From assembly GCA_050115015.1 (NCBI GenBank), contig JASFRI010000003.1, forward strand, positions 1-31,233: a DNA stretch of 31,233 nt. Direction: 5' to 3'. Made by a program: the position numbers and the translations under genes. Below are positions 8,662-16,048 of the stretch, one piece after another; the stretch's first letter is position 1; each line of letters begins with the position of its first letter. The DNA is from JASFRI01 sp050115015. Lineage in GTDB: Bacteria; Acidobacteriota; Polarisedimenticolia; CBDVAL01. The notes under the pieces are model-generated. The model was given only the letters and a program-made list of their open reading frames with translations, was not told the origin of the DNA and made no database searches.

Positions 8662-9833
8662 GCGCGCGTGGCGGGTGCCGGGCACTCGCCGAGCAGTTCC
8701 ACCACGGCATCCGCAGCCCGCTCGATGGCGCCGCCACCGCCGAGCCGGCGCCGTAGCTCGTCGAAGTCCCGGAGCATCGCGGACCGGGGCTCACCGGGAC
8801 GCATCAGCGGCAGCACGGCCGAGGCCAGGGCATCGCCCCGGCACTCCTCCTGCAGTCTCTCCGGCACCGCGTCACGGCCCAGGATCAGGTTCGGCAGTCC
8901 GGCCCGCGTGACGCTGGACAGTCGGGAGACCAGGCCGTAGGTCCAGCGGCTCACGCGATACGTGATCACCAGCGGGACTCCCATCAGGGACACCTCCAGC
9001 GTGGCGGTGCCCGAGGCCGCCAGGATGGCGTCACAAGCGCCGACGGTCCCCGGGAAGTCCCCCTCGCGGCACAGCACCGGCATCCCCGCGTCACGGATCA
9101 TCTCCTCCAGCACGGGAAGGTGTCGGGGCGAGGCCACCGGGAGCACCGTCCGCAGTCCCGGAAGGCCCCGCTCCACGATGCCCGCCGCCGCGAGCATCGC
9201 CGGCAGCACCGCGCGGATCTCGTTCCGGCGGCTCCCCGGAAGCAGCCCCAGCACCGGCACGTCCTCCGGGATGCCGAGGGCGGCGGCGGCGCGTTCCCGG
9301 GATGCCACCGGCCGCACCAGATCCACCAGGGGGTGGCCCACGAACCGGGCGGAGACCCCGTTTTCCCGGTAGAAGGACTCCTCGAAGGGGAGGATCACGA
9401 GCATCCGGGTGACATCCCGGGCGATCCGGCGCACCCGGTAGCGCCGCCAGGCCCACACCTGCGGGCCCACGAAGTAGATCACCGGGATCCCCGCGCGGCG
9501 GGCGACCCGCGCGAAGGCGAGGTTGAAGTCCGGGTAGTCGACCAGGATGACCGCGTCGGGCCGTTCGCGCTGCAGCGCCGCTCTTGCCACCCGCCAGGCC
9601 GCGCGGATCGGCCCCAGGGAGCCCACCACCTCGAGCAGGCCGGTCACCGCGATGGCATCGGCGTCATAGAGGATGTCGACGCCGGCGGATGCCATCCGGG
9701 GACCTCCGATCCCGCGGATCCCGACCCGCGGCAGGCGCTCGCGGATCGCCCCGGCCAGGAGGCCGCCGTAGCGGTCCCCGGAGGTCTCCCCGGTCACCAT
9801 GAGGAGCCGCGCTCCATCCTCGCCGGGCGGCAT
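8658..9833 (-). CDS. lpxB: Lipid-A-disaccharide synthase
   Basis: LpxB (a GT19 glycosyltransferase) joins UDP-2,3-diacylglucosamine and lipid X to make the lipid A disaccharide at the inner face of the cytoplasmic membrane. The 391-residue length is typical. Visible motifs are TGETSGDRYGG near the N-terminus, GIGGPRM, VDYPDFN, YFVGPQVWAWR, RMLVILPFEESFY, GLLPGSRRNEI, and the C-terminal ASGTATLEVSLMGVPLVITYR. The ATG at 9833 is preceded by AGGAGGT at about nine bases, which excludes the longer frame. It lies 35 bp after the SGNH hydrolase gene, apparently in the carbamoyltransferase operon and away from the usual lpxA/fabZ/lpxD neighbours. It shows the organism makes lipid A. Confidence 0.96.
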   Translation of the reverse strand: MPPGEDGARLLMVTGETSGDRYGGLLAGAIRERLPRVGIRGIGGPRMASAGVDILYDADAIAVTGLLEVVGSLGPIRAAWRVARAALQRERPDAVILVDYPDFNLAFARVARRAGIPVIYFVGPQVWAWRRYRVRRIARDVTRMLVILPFEESFYRENGVSARFVGHPLVDLVRPVASRERAAAALGIPEDVPVLGLLPGSRRNEIRAVLPAMLAAAGIVERGLPGLRTVLPVASPRHLPVLEEMIRDAGMPVLCREGDFPGTVGACDAILAASGTATLEVSLMGVPLVITYRVSRWTYGLVSRLSSVTRAGLPNLILGRDAVPERLQEECRGDALASAVLPLMRPGEPRSAMLRDFDELRRRLGGGGAIERAADAVVELLGECPAPATRA

Positions 9834-9868
9834 CCGCAGGTACCTCCTACTCGGGACCGACGGGAGGA

Positions 9869-10942
9869 TCACTGCGCCCGGGCAACGTCCGCCCCCGTCG
9901 GGAGCAGCCCCCGGGATTCCAGATCCGCGAGGATCGCCACGGCCGCCATCCGGTGCCCCTCTGCCCGGGGGTGCCCGTCGAGAGGGCTGATCCGGAGCTC
10001 CGCCGCATCGTGCCCCTCGAAGGTGTCGAAGAGGTCGAACGCGGGGATCCCGAGGGACTCCGCGGTCTCGACCACCTTCCTGTTGATGTCCAGATACGGG
10101 TTCTCCGGGGTGAGCACGCTGATCCACGGGCAGTTGACCAGGTAGATCCCGGCTCCCGCCGCACGGGAGAGATCCCGCATCTCGGCCAGCGCCTCCCGCA
10201 CCCGGGCCCACGCGGCCGAGTCGGGGCGGTAGAGCCCCTCGTAATGCTCGACCTTGTCCGGACGTTCCAGGTTCATCCGCAGCGCCAGCCGCCGCAGCCG
10301 ATCGTCGATGAGGCGGACCAGGTGACTGCCGCTGACCGCCTCCTGCTCCAGGTGGCGGATCGTCGAGGCCAGGTCCCGGTGCCGTGCTCGCGGCGGCAGG
10401 TGCCCCTCGACATCGTTGAGGTTGAAGGCGACGATCACGAGATCCGGCTCGAAGGCGAGAGCCCGGGACCGCAGCACGGCGAGCTCCTGCAGGGTGTTGT
10501 AGGCGAAGACCGAGAAGTTCAGGACCTCGAAGCGGACGCCGCCGGCATCGTGACGATCCTCGAGGAGGTCCTCCAGGACGGACGGAAAGTCCTCACCCTG
10601 TTCGACACCCCAGCCGAACGCCCAGGAATCCCCCAGCACGGCGATCCGGAAGGTCCCCGGCGGCTTCCGCAGGGTCGTCTCGGCCCCCCGCATCCCGAAC
10701 GAGTTCGTCCGCACGCGGGCGCCGAGCATCAGGCCGTCGAAGTTCCGCGGCAGCTCCTTGCGGATTGCCGGGTCCGAGCTATCCACGATGATCCCCTCAC
10801 CGCGTCGATCGAACTGGGGATCGTACGCCAGCCCGGTAAGGCGGATCACCCCCTCCAGCACCAGCGCCATGACGAGCAGGGCCCCGAGGGAAACCAGGAG
10901 GTTGACGCCCAGCCGCCGCCAGCGCCCTCCGCGTCGCGGCAC
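9869..10942 (-). CDS. Membrane-anchored SGNH/GDSL-type hydrolase
   Basis: This 357-residue protein has a basic N-terminus and one hydrophobic segment (about 11-33), then a long domain, presumably periplasmic. The SGNH blocks are clear: GDSWAFGWG with Ser106, NFSVFAYN, the FNLND block with Asn176, and DGHP with Asp322 and His324, followed by RAEGH. In the family these catalyse ester hydrolysis or O-acyl transfer on sugars and lipids. Here the carbamoyltransferase neighbourhood suggests action on a surface glycan, but the substrate is unknown. The start is GTG at 10942, sharing one base with an upstream TAG (TAGTG). Similar hydrolases commonly sit beside carbamoyltransferase and DUF5989 genes. 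Confidence 0.85.
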   Translation of the reverse strand: MPRRGGRWRRLGVNLLVSLGALLVMALVLEGVIRLTGLAYDPQFDRRGEGIIVDSSDPAIRKELPRNFDGLMLGARVRTNSFGMRGAETTLRKPPGTFRIAVLGDSWAFGWGVEQGEDFPSVLEDLLEDRHDAGGVRFEVLNFSVFAYNTLQELAVLRSRALAFEPDLVIVAFNLNDVEGHLPPRARHRDLASTIRHLEQEAVSGSHLVRLIDDRLRRLALRMNLERPDKVEHYEGLYRPDSAAWARVREALAEMRDLSRAAGAGIYLVNCPWISVLTPENPYLDINRKVVETAESLGIPAFDLFDTFEGHDAAELRISPLDGHPRAEGHRMAAVAILADLESRGLLPTGADVARAQ

Positions 10943-11229
10943 TAGGAGTCCGTCCCGGTACTAGGGGTGGCATTCAAGACCCGGGCGAGGTGCGTTCGGA
11001 CAAGGCGCCACGCAGAATGCGATGTCCCTGTGCATCGGGGAGGAGCGGGAACGAAGCCCGGACCCGGCACAGCCAGTCGACGCCCGTCGGGGCCTTGGAG
11101 ACCACACCGAGCATCGTCCCGAGCCGCCAGGGACACGGCGAGGGCAAGGAGCGAAGCCGCGACCGCATTCGCTGCGATACGGGGACGGACCGCGGCGCCG
11201 AGGGAGCGCGCGCCGCAGCCGATGTCCAT
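10942..11229 (-). CDS. Weak small open frame, possibly a degenerate gene
   Basis: I do not recognise this frame. It would encode 95 residues from ATG 11229, with a hydrophobic stretch at about 14-35 and an Ala/Arg/Pro-rich remainder. In favour: it starts just after DUF5989 behind a GGGAGG, though 12 bases away. It also ends in TAGTG, which overlaps the SGNH start. Against: third-position GC is high only in the first third and then falls to about 65 percent. A second minus frame (stop near 10974) has better codon use in the later half, with segments such as SKAPTGVDWLCRVRASF. That pattern fits a frameshifted remnant. It could also be a non-coding spacer of about 300 bp. Confidence 0.3.
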   Translation of the reverse strand: MDIGCGARSLGAAVRPRIAANAVAASLLALAVSLAARDDARCGLQGPDGRRLAVPGPGFVPAPPRCTGTSHSAWRLVRTHLARVLNATPSTGTDS

Positions 11230-11246
11230 GACGCGGCCGGGCCTCC

Positions 11247-11426
11247 CTAGAACAGTGCGTAGATGAACGGTGCCAGGGCCGAGCCCTCGGTGAACACCAC
11301 CAGGAGGCTCAGCAGCAGCAGCATCACGAGCAGTGGCGCCATCCACCAGAGCTTCCGCGCCCACAGGAACGCCCAGAGCTCGCCGAAGATCCCCAGCCGA
11401 CGTCGTGCGCCTCGGATCATACCCAT
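11247..11426 (-). CDS. DUF5989 / SxtK-like single-pass membrane microprotein
   Basis: This 59-residue protein has an Arg-rich N-terminus (GARRR), the conserved-looking segment LGIFGELWAFLWARKLWWMAP and one strong hydrophobic helix of Leu, Val and Met (about 29-44), ending VFTEGSALAPFIYALF. That layout fits DUF5989, a family of about 50-60 residues found next to O-carbamoyltransferases; SxtK of the saxitoxin cluster is, from memory, a related example. The biochemical role is unknown. The N-terminus is probably cytoplasmic by the positive-inside rule. The ATG at 11426 follows AAGGAG at about eight bases, 22 bp after the carbamoyltransferase. I infer a membrane partner or scaffold for the carbamoyltransferase. 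Confidence 0.85.
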   Translation of the reverse strand: MGMIRGARRRLGIFGELWAFLWARKLWWMAPLLVMLLLLSLLVVFTEGSALAPFIYALF

Positions 11427-11448
11427 CGCAATCGCTCCTTGCGCTGCC

Positions 11449-13188
11449 TCAGTCCAGCTCGAATTCCCTCTGCCAGTCGGTGTCCGCCTCGAGGGGCTTC
11501 ATGTCCTTCTTGTCGAGCACGAAGCGATCCATGACGAGGTAGTCCATGTGCGTTCGCATGAAGCAGAGGTACGCATCCTCCGGCGTGCAGACGATCGGTT
11601 CGCCGCGCACGTTGAAGGAGGTGTTGATGATCACGGCGACGCCGGTGCGCCGCTCGAACTCCTGGATCAGGTCGTAGTAGAGCGGGTTGTCCTCCCTCGC
11701 GACGGTCTGGATCCGCGCCGATCCGTCGACATGGGTCACGGAGGGGATGATCCGCCGGTCCTCGCGGACCTGCGCCACGTGGAGCATGTAAGGGGAATCG
11801 CAGTCCATCTCGAAGTACTCCCCTGCCTTGTCCGCCAGGACGCTCGGCGCGAACGGGCGGAACGACTCGCGGAACTTGATCTTGAGGTTGACGACGTCCT
11901 TGTTCTCCGGGTTCCGCGCATCCGCGAGGATCGAGCGGGAGCCCAGCGCCCGGGGCCCGAACTCCATGCGGCCCTGGAACCAGCCGACGACGTTCTGCTC
12001 CTCGATGAGCCTGGCCGTCGTCTCGAGAAGCTCGGCGCGCTCGAACTCCCGGTAGCGCACCCCGCGCGCCTCCAGAAACGAGCGGATCTCCTCGGTGGAG
12101 AACTCGGGACCCAGGTAGGCGTTCTGCCAGGTCCACTTGCGGTCGTTCCCGAGCAGGGTATGGTAGAGGAACGCGGCGACGCCCACCGCCCCTCCGGCGT
12201 CGCCCGCGGCGGGCTGGATGAAGATGTCCTTGAAGGGGGTCTCCCGCTGGATCCGGCCGTTTGCCACGCAGTTCAGCGCCACGCCCCCCGCCATGCAGAG
12301 CTTGTTCAGGCCGGTGGTGGCGTGGAGATGATTCGCCATGTTCAGGACGATCATCTCCAGCACCCGCTGCACGCTGGCGGCGATGTCCTTGTGCTCCTGC
12401 CCGAGGGGCGACTCGGGCCGCCGGTTCGGCACGCCGAACAGGCTGGCCATGTGCCCGTTCGTCATGGTGAGGCCGTAATCGTAGGCGAAGTACTTCATGT
12501 TGATCTTGAAGGAGCCGTCGTCCCGGATGCCGACCAGGTTGTCCAGGATCGTATCGACGTACCGCGGGTTCCCGTACGGCGCGAGTCCCATCACCTTGTA
12601 CTCGGCGCTGTTGACCTTGAAGCCGAGGTAGTAGGTGAACGCGCTGTAGAGCAGCCCCAGGGAGTGCGGGAAGCGGATCTCCTGGAGCATCTCGAGTTCG
12701 CGGCCCCGGCCCACGCCCAGCGTCGAGGTCGCCCACTCGCCCACGCCGTCCACCGTCAGGATCGCCGCCTCCTCGAAGGGCGAGACCAGGAAGGAGCTCG
12801 CCGCGTGGGACTGGTGGTGCTCCGCGAAGTGGATGGGGCCATCCCAGTCCAGCTCATCCTGGATCTTGCCGGGAACCCACAGCTTCTCCCGCAGCCATAC
12901 CGGCATCGCCTTCATGAACGACGGCAGCGAGTGGGGGAAGGTCGCGAGGTACGTCAGCAGGATGCGCTCGAACTTCAAGAAGGGCTTGTCGTAGAACGCA
13001 ACGTAGTCGAGGTCCTTGGTGGCGATGCCGCCCCGGGCCAGCACGAAGTCGATGGCATGCTTGGGGAATCCGGCGTCGTGCTTCTTCCGGGTGAAGCGCT
13101 CTTCCGACGCCGCGGCGAGGACCTCACCGTCGCGGAGGAGGCACGCCGCCGAATCATGGTAGAAGGCAGAGATTCCCAGGATGTTCAT
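11449..13188 (-). CDS. NodU/CmcH-family O-carbamoyltransferase (SxtI-like)
   Basis: Members of this family use carbamoyl phosphate and ATP to place a carbamoyl group on a hydroxyl of a sugar or antibiotic. The 579-residue length is typical. The N-terminal YrdC/Kae1-like domain begins MNILGISAFYHDSAACL, with H11, EERFTRKKHD, and the metal/catalytic block EHHQSHAASS (H124, H125, H128). Further motifs are TVDGVGEW, AEYKVMGLAPYG and CMAGGVALNC. The C-terminal Carbam_trans_C domain has GRMEFGPRALGSRSILADAR and NTSFNVRGEPIVCTPEDA. The ATG at 13188 lies 10 bp after the SxtJ-like gene. Flanking microproteins and a membrane SGNH hydrolase suggest the acceptor is a surface lipid or glycan rather than a secreted antibiotic; this is inference. 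Confidence 0.94.
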   Translation of the reverse strand: MNILGISAFYHDSAACLLRDGEVLAAASEERFTRKKHDAGFPKHAIDFVLARGGIATKDLDYVAFYDKPFLKFERILLTYLATFPHSLPSFMKAMPVWLREKLWVPGKIQDELDWDGPIHFAEHHQSHAASSFLVSPFEEAAILTVDGVGEWATSTLGVGRGRELEMLQEIRFPHSLGLLYSAFTYYLGFKVNSAEYKVMGLAPYGNPRYVDTILDNLVGIRDDGSFKINMKYFAYDYGLTMTNGHMASLFGVPNRRPESPLGQEHKDIAASVQRVLEMIVLNMANHLHATTGLNKLCMAGGVALNCVANGRIQRETPFKDIFIQPAAGDAGGAVGVAAFLYHTLLGNDRKWTWQNAYLGPEFSTEEIRSFLEARGVRYREFERAELLETTARLIEEQNVVGWFQGRMEFGPRALGSRSILADARNPENKDVVNLKIKFRESFRPFAPSVLADKAGEYFEMDCDSPYMLHVAQVREDRRIIPSVTHVDGSARIQTVAREDNPLYYDLIQEFERRTGVAVIINTSFNVRGEPIVCTPEDAYLCFMRTHMDYLVMDRFVLDKKDMKPLEADTDWQREFELD

Positions 13189-13198
13189 GTCCGTCCGC

Positions 13199-13432
13199 TC
13201 AGAACTGTCGTCGGGCGCGCTCGAGGTCGAACGTCGCGCTGTCCGGCGCCCGGTACAGGGAGCCGTCCTGGATGCGCTTTTCGAGCGGATCCCGCTGCAT
13301 CGTGCGCACCATGAGGGAGATCGGCCCCAGGAGGAGATAGTAGAATAGGAACAATAGTAGCTTCGTGTTGAACACGCCGATCCGGTGGGCCACTCGCTTC
13401 CAGCCCTCCCAGATCGCCTTCAGCAGGGACAT
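13199..13432 (-). CDS. SxtJ-like membrane microprotein
   Basis: This 77-residue protein has an amphipathic basic start (LKAIWEGWKRVAHRIG), one hydrophobic segment (LLLFLFYYLLLGPISLMV, about 25-42), then MQRDPLEKRI and a short polar tail. The arrangement of N, a hydrophobic run, P-[IL]-x-L, R and DPL, followed by a Tyr, resembles the C-terminal part of SxtJ-type proteins, which are usually longer and lie beside carbamoyltransferases. The match is from memory, and function is unknown. The ATG at 13432 is preceded by GAGGT at five bases. It leads the carbamoyltransferase operon, about 85 bases after a promoter candidate. The stop codon is 10 bp from the carbamoyltransferase start. Confidence 0.75.
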   Translation of the reverse strand: MSLLKAIWEGWKRVAHRIGVFNTKLLLFLFYYLLLGPISLMVRTMQRDPLEKRIQDGSLYRAPDSATFDLERARRQF

Positions 13433-13520
13433 TCGGGACCTCGGTCACAGCCCTCCTGCGGGCGCCGCGCTCTTGGCGGGTGCGCAGGGGGCCAGCTTTC
13501 TGAACTGCAAACGAACAGGC

Positions 13521-13549
13521 AATTTACGTTCCCGACCCCGAAAAATCAA
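13521..13549 (-). promoter_or_regulatory. Candidate promoter of the carbamoyltransferase operon
   Basis: On the minus strand TTGATT (13549-13544) is separated by exactly 17 bases from TAAATT (13526-13521); each box matches four of six consensus positions. The locally AT-rich stretch stands out in a GC-rich window. The -35 overlaps the TGA stop of the DUF374 acyltransferase gene. The predicted leader to the SxtJ-like ATG is about 85 bases and holds no obvious terminator or riboswitch. Confidence 0.55.
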
Positions 13550-14220
13550 GCCGTTCGGCGTCCTCTCCCTGCCACGGCCGCCTCCGCCCGCGCCGTCAGC
13601 GCCTCGAGTTCCGCCTCCAGGCGCTCCCGCAGCCTCTCCCGCTCCGGTGGGGGGGCGGATCGCGGGACCGACAGCGGCGTCCCGTAGACGAAGGCACCCC
13701 TCCCGAAGGGCTTCGGGACCAGGAACCGGTCCCAGCTCCGCAGGCGCCAGGCCCGGGAGCACGCGAAGGTGACGGGCAGGATGGGGCAGCCGGTGAGCCG
13801 GGCGGCCTCGATGACCCCCGCCTGGACCCGGTGCCTGGGACCTCGCGGGCCGTCCGGCGTGATCCCCAGGTCGTACCCCTCCCGGACCCGGCGCACCGCG
13901 GCGAGCAGCCCGCGGGCCCCGCCGCGGGTGCTGGAGCCCCGGGTGGTGTGAAAGCCGAACCGCTCCATGGTGCGGGCGATGTACTCGCCGTCCCGGTGCC
14001 GGCTGATCAGGATGGTGATCCCCCGCCCCCGGTAGGCGTACGGCATCAGCAGCAGCTGATCATGCCAGAACGCATGGATGTACGGGCGATCGCCGGCGTC
14101 GATGGCGTCCAGCGGGGCGCGGTCCAGATGCCGGATACGCATCGAGGCTCGCAACAGGCGGATCCAGATGGCGGCGACCCGCGGGACGCTCCAGAGGGCG
14201 ATCCGCTCCCCGAGCCTCAC
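13546..14220 (-). CDS. DUF374 lysophospholipid acyltransferase-family protein
   Basis: This 224-residue protein belongs to the LPLAT acyltransferase group (DUF374). It has HAFWHDQLLLMPYAYRGR with His53 in place of the HxxxxD site, SRHRDGEYIA, RFGFHTTRGSSTRGGARG, and TPDGPRGPRHRVQAGVIEAA. The family is thought to transfer acyl chains to lipid A or lysophospholipids at the inner membrane. There is an N-terminal hydrophobic patch but no signal peptide. The start is GTG at 14220, overlapping the msbA stop as GTGA. Pairing with MsbA suggests a role in lipid A core maturation. The open frame extends much further upstream, but that part lies over msbA in another frame and is discarded. Confidence 0.88.
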   Translation of the reverse strand: MRLGERIALWSVPRVAAIWIRLLRASMRIRHLDRAPLDAIDAGDRPYIHAFWHDQLLLMPYAYRGRGITILISRHRDGEYIARTMERFGFHTTRGSSTRGGARGLLAAVRRVREGYDLGITPDGPRGPRHRVQAGVIEAARLTGCPILPVTFACSRAWRLRSWDRFLVPKPFGRGAFVYGTPLSVPRSAPPPERERLRERLEAELEALTARAEAAVAGRGRRTA

Positions 14221-15947
14221 CGCACCGGGCCTCCCCCCGTGGCCCGGCGGTGCATCCGGGCGTAGGCGCCCTGCCGCCGCAGCAGCGTCTCGTGGTCCCC
14301 CGCCTCGGTGATGCGTCCTCGCTCCAGGACGAGGATCTGGTGGGCCCGCCGCACCGTGCTGAGCCGGTGGGCGATCAGCAGCACCGTCCGGCCCTCCATG
14401 AGCCGCTCCAGGGCCGCTGCGACCTCCGCCTCGCTCTCGACGTCCAGGGACGACGTCGCCTCGTCCAGGATCAGCACCGGGGCGTGCTTCACCAGGGCCC
14501 GGGCGATGGCGATCCGCTGCCGCTGTCCCAGGGACAGCCGCTCGCCCCGCTCCCCCACCGTCGCGTCGTACCCGCCGGGCAGGGAGCGGATGAAACCGTC
14601 GGCGTTGGCCAGACGCGCCGCGAGCTCGATCACCTCCCGGGAGGCCTCCGCGCAGCCATAGGCGATGTTCCCCGCGACCGTGTCGTGAAAGAGGATCGTC
14701 TCCTGCGTCACCAGCCCCACCTGCTCCCGGAGGCTCCTCAGCGAGGCCGACCGGAGGTCGGAACCGTCCCACAGGATGCGGCCCCGCGCCGGCTCGTGGA
14801 ACCGGAGGAGGAGGTTCGCCAGCGTCGTCTTCCCGGCGCCGCTGGCTCCCACCAGCGCCACGATGCGACCCCGCGGCAGTTCCAGGTCCACCCCCCGGAG
14901 CACCCACTCCCCGTCGTAGCGGAACCAGACGTCCTCGAAGCGGATGCCCGCGGTGAGCGGACGGACCGCCGTGCCCGCCCGGTCCAGGGGCTCCGGCTCC
15001 ACCTCCAGGACCTCGAACACCCGCTCGGCGGCGGCGAGGGAGTGCTGCAGGTAATTGTTGGCGTTGCTGATCTTCTTGACCGGTGTGTACATCAGTAGCA
15101 AGGTGGTGAGAAACGACGTGAAGCCGCCTATGGTCATGCGACCGTCCGCGATGCGGGTGCTGCCGTGGAGGAAGACGCCGGCGGCCGCGATCCCGCCGAG
15201 CAGCTCCATGAGCGGTGGCGTCAACGCTCCCACCCGGACGGCCCGCAGGTTGGCCCGGACCAGGTCCCGGGTCACGTCCCGGAACCGCCGCGCCTCTCCC
15301 CGTTCCATGCCGAATGCCTTCACCACCCGGATGCCGCTGACCGCCTCCTGGAAGGCCGCGGCGAGGCGTCCGAGCTCCCGCTGGGCGTCGCGGCTGTACC
15401 GCCGCACACGGCGGCCGAAGCCGACCAGGGCGCCCACCACCAGGGGCGCCGCCAGGGCCGAGCCCAGCGCGAGCCAGGGATCGAGATAGACCAGCCATCC
15501 CGCCAGCCCGATGAGCACCAGTCCCTCACGGACCACCGCCCCGACCTTCTCCGACACCGCGGTCTCCAGCCGGTCCACGTCCATGAGGGCCCGGGACAGG
15601 AGGTCCCCGCCGTGCGCCTCCGGGAAGCGCCCCAGGGGCCAGGTCAGGATCGCGGCCTGCACGCGGCCGCGGAGTTCCGCCACCACCTCCTGGCCCACGC
15701 GCGCCGTGAGGACGGTCCCCAGGTAGCCGCAGAGTCCCTTGCCCAGGTAGTAGGCCAGGAGCAGCAGGGGAAGGTGCCAGCGCCGCTCCGCGACGGCCGC
15801 CGGCACGAGGAAGCGGTCGAACAGGGGACGGATCAGCGCGGCAAGTTCGACGGTGAACACCGCGACCCCCGCCATGCAGAGCCCGGCGAGGACCAGCCGC
15901 CCGCGGTAGGGACGGAGGAGCGCCAGGAAGGTACGCGTCGTGGTCAT
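14217..15947 (-). CDS. msbA: MsbA-type lipid A export ABC transporter (ATP-binding/permease)
   Basis: This is a 576-residue half-transporter, with six predicted membrane helices in residues 1-310 and a C-terminal ATPase. Walker A is GASGAGKT (367-374), the signature is LSLGQ (471-475) where most transporters have LSGGQ, Walker B is VLILDE (491-496), and the H-loop is in LLIAHRLST. Homologues flip core lipid A across the inner membrane. Coupling to a DUF374 acyltransferase and the nearby lpxB favour a lipid A flippase over a drug exporter. The ATG at 15947 has only a weak GGGGCGG ribosome site. The 101-bp space upstream is shared with the divergent UDP-xylose synthase gene, and no minus-strand promoter is evident there. 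Confidence 0.88.
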   Translation of the reverse strand: MTTTRTFLALLRPYRGRLVLAGLCMAGVAVFTVELAALIRPLFDRFLVPAAVAERRWHLPLLLLAYYLGKGLCGYLGTVLTARVGQEVVAELRGRVQAAILTWPLGRFPEAHGGDLLSRALMDVDRLETAVSEKVGAVVREGLVLIGLAGWLVYLDPWLALGSALAAPLVVGALVGFGRRVRRYSRDAQRELGRLAAAFQEAVSGIRVVKAFGMERGEARRFRDVTRDLVRANLRAVRVGALTPPLMELLGGIAAAGVFLHGSTRIADGRMTIGGFTSFLTTLLLMYTPVKKISNANNYLQHSLAAAERVFEVLEVEPEPLDRAGTAVRPLTAGIRFEDVWFRYDGEWVLRGVDLELPRGRIVALVGASGAGKTTLANLLLRFHEPARGRILWDGSDLRSASLRSLREQVGLVTQETILFHDTVAGNIAYGCAEASREVIELAARLANADGFIRSLPGGYDATVGERGERLSLGQRQRIAIARALVKHAPVLILDEATSSLDVESEAEVAAALERLMEGRTVLLIAHRLSTVRRAHQILVLERGRITEAGDHETLLRRQGAYARMHRRATGGGPVR

Positions 15948-15978
15948 CGCCGCCCCGTGCAGTGCCGCCAGCCTCGCC

Positions 15979-16007
15979 TTGACAGGCAGCGGCGCCTCCA
16001 GTCTAAT
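15979..16007 (+). promoter_or_regulatory. Near-consensus sigma70 promoter of the UDP-xylose synthase gene
   Basis: On the plus strand TTGACA (15979-15984, 6/6) is followed after 17 bases by TCTAAT (16002-16007, 5/6). It is the best promoter match found in the window. Transcription would start near 16014, giving a leader of about 35 bases that carries a GGGAG ribosome site before ATG 16049. Confidence 0.8.
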
Positions 16008-16048
16008 GATCGCTTCTCGGTGCCGGCATCCGGCCTCGCGGGAGACCC

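Noticed and set aside
13185..13448. A GTG-initiated frame at 13448 behind AGGAGG, overlapping the SxtJ-like gene
   Set aside because: The spacing is only three bases, the product has no family features, and the overlapping frame encodes a clear membrane microprotein.
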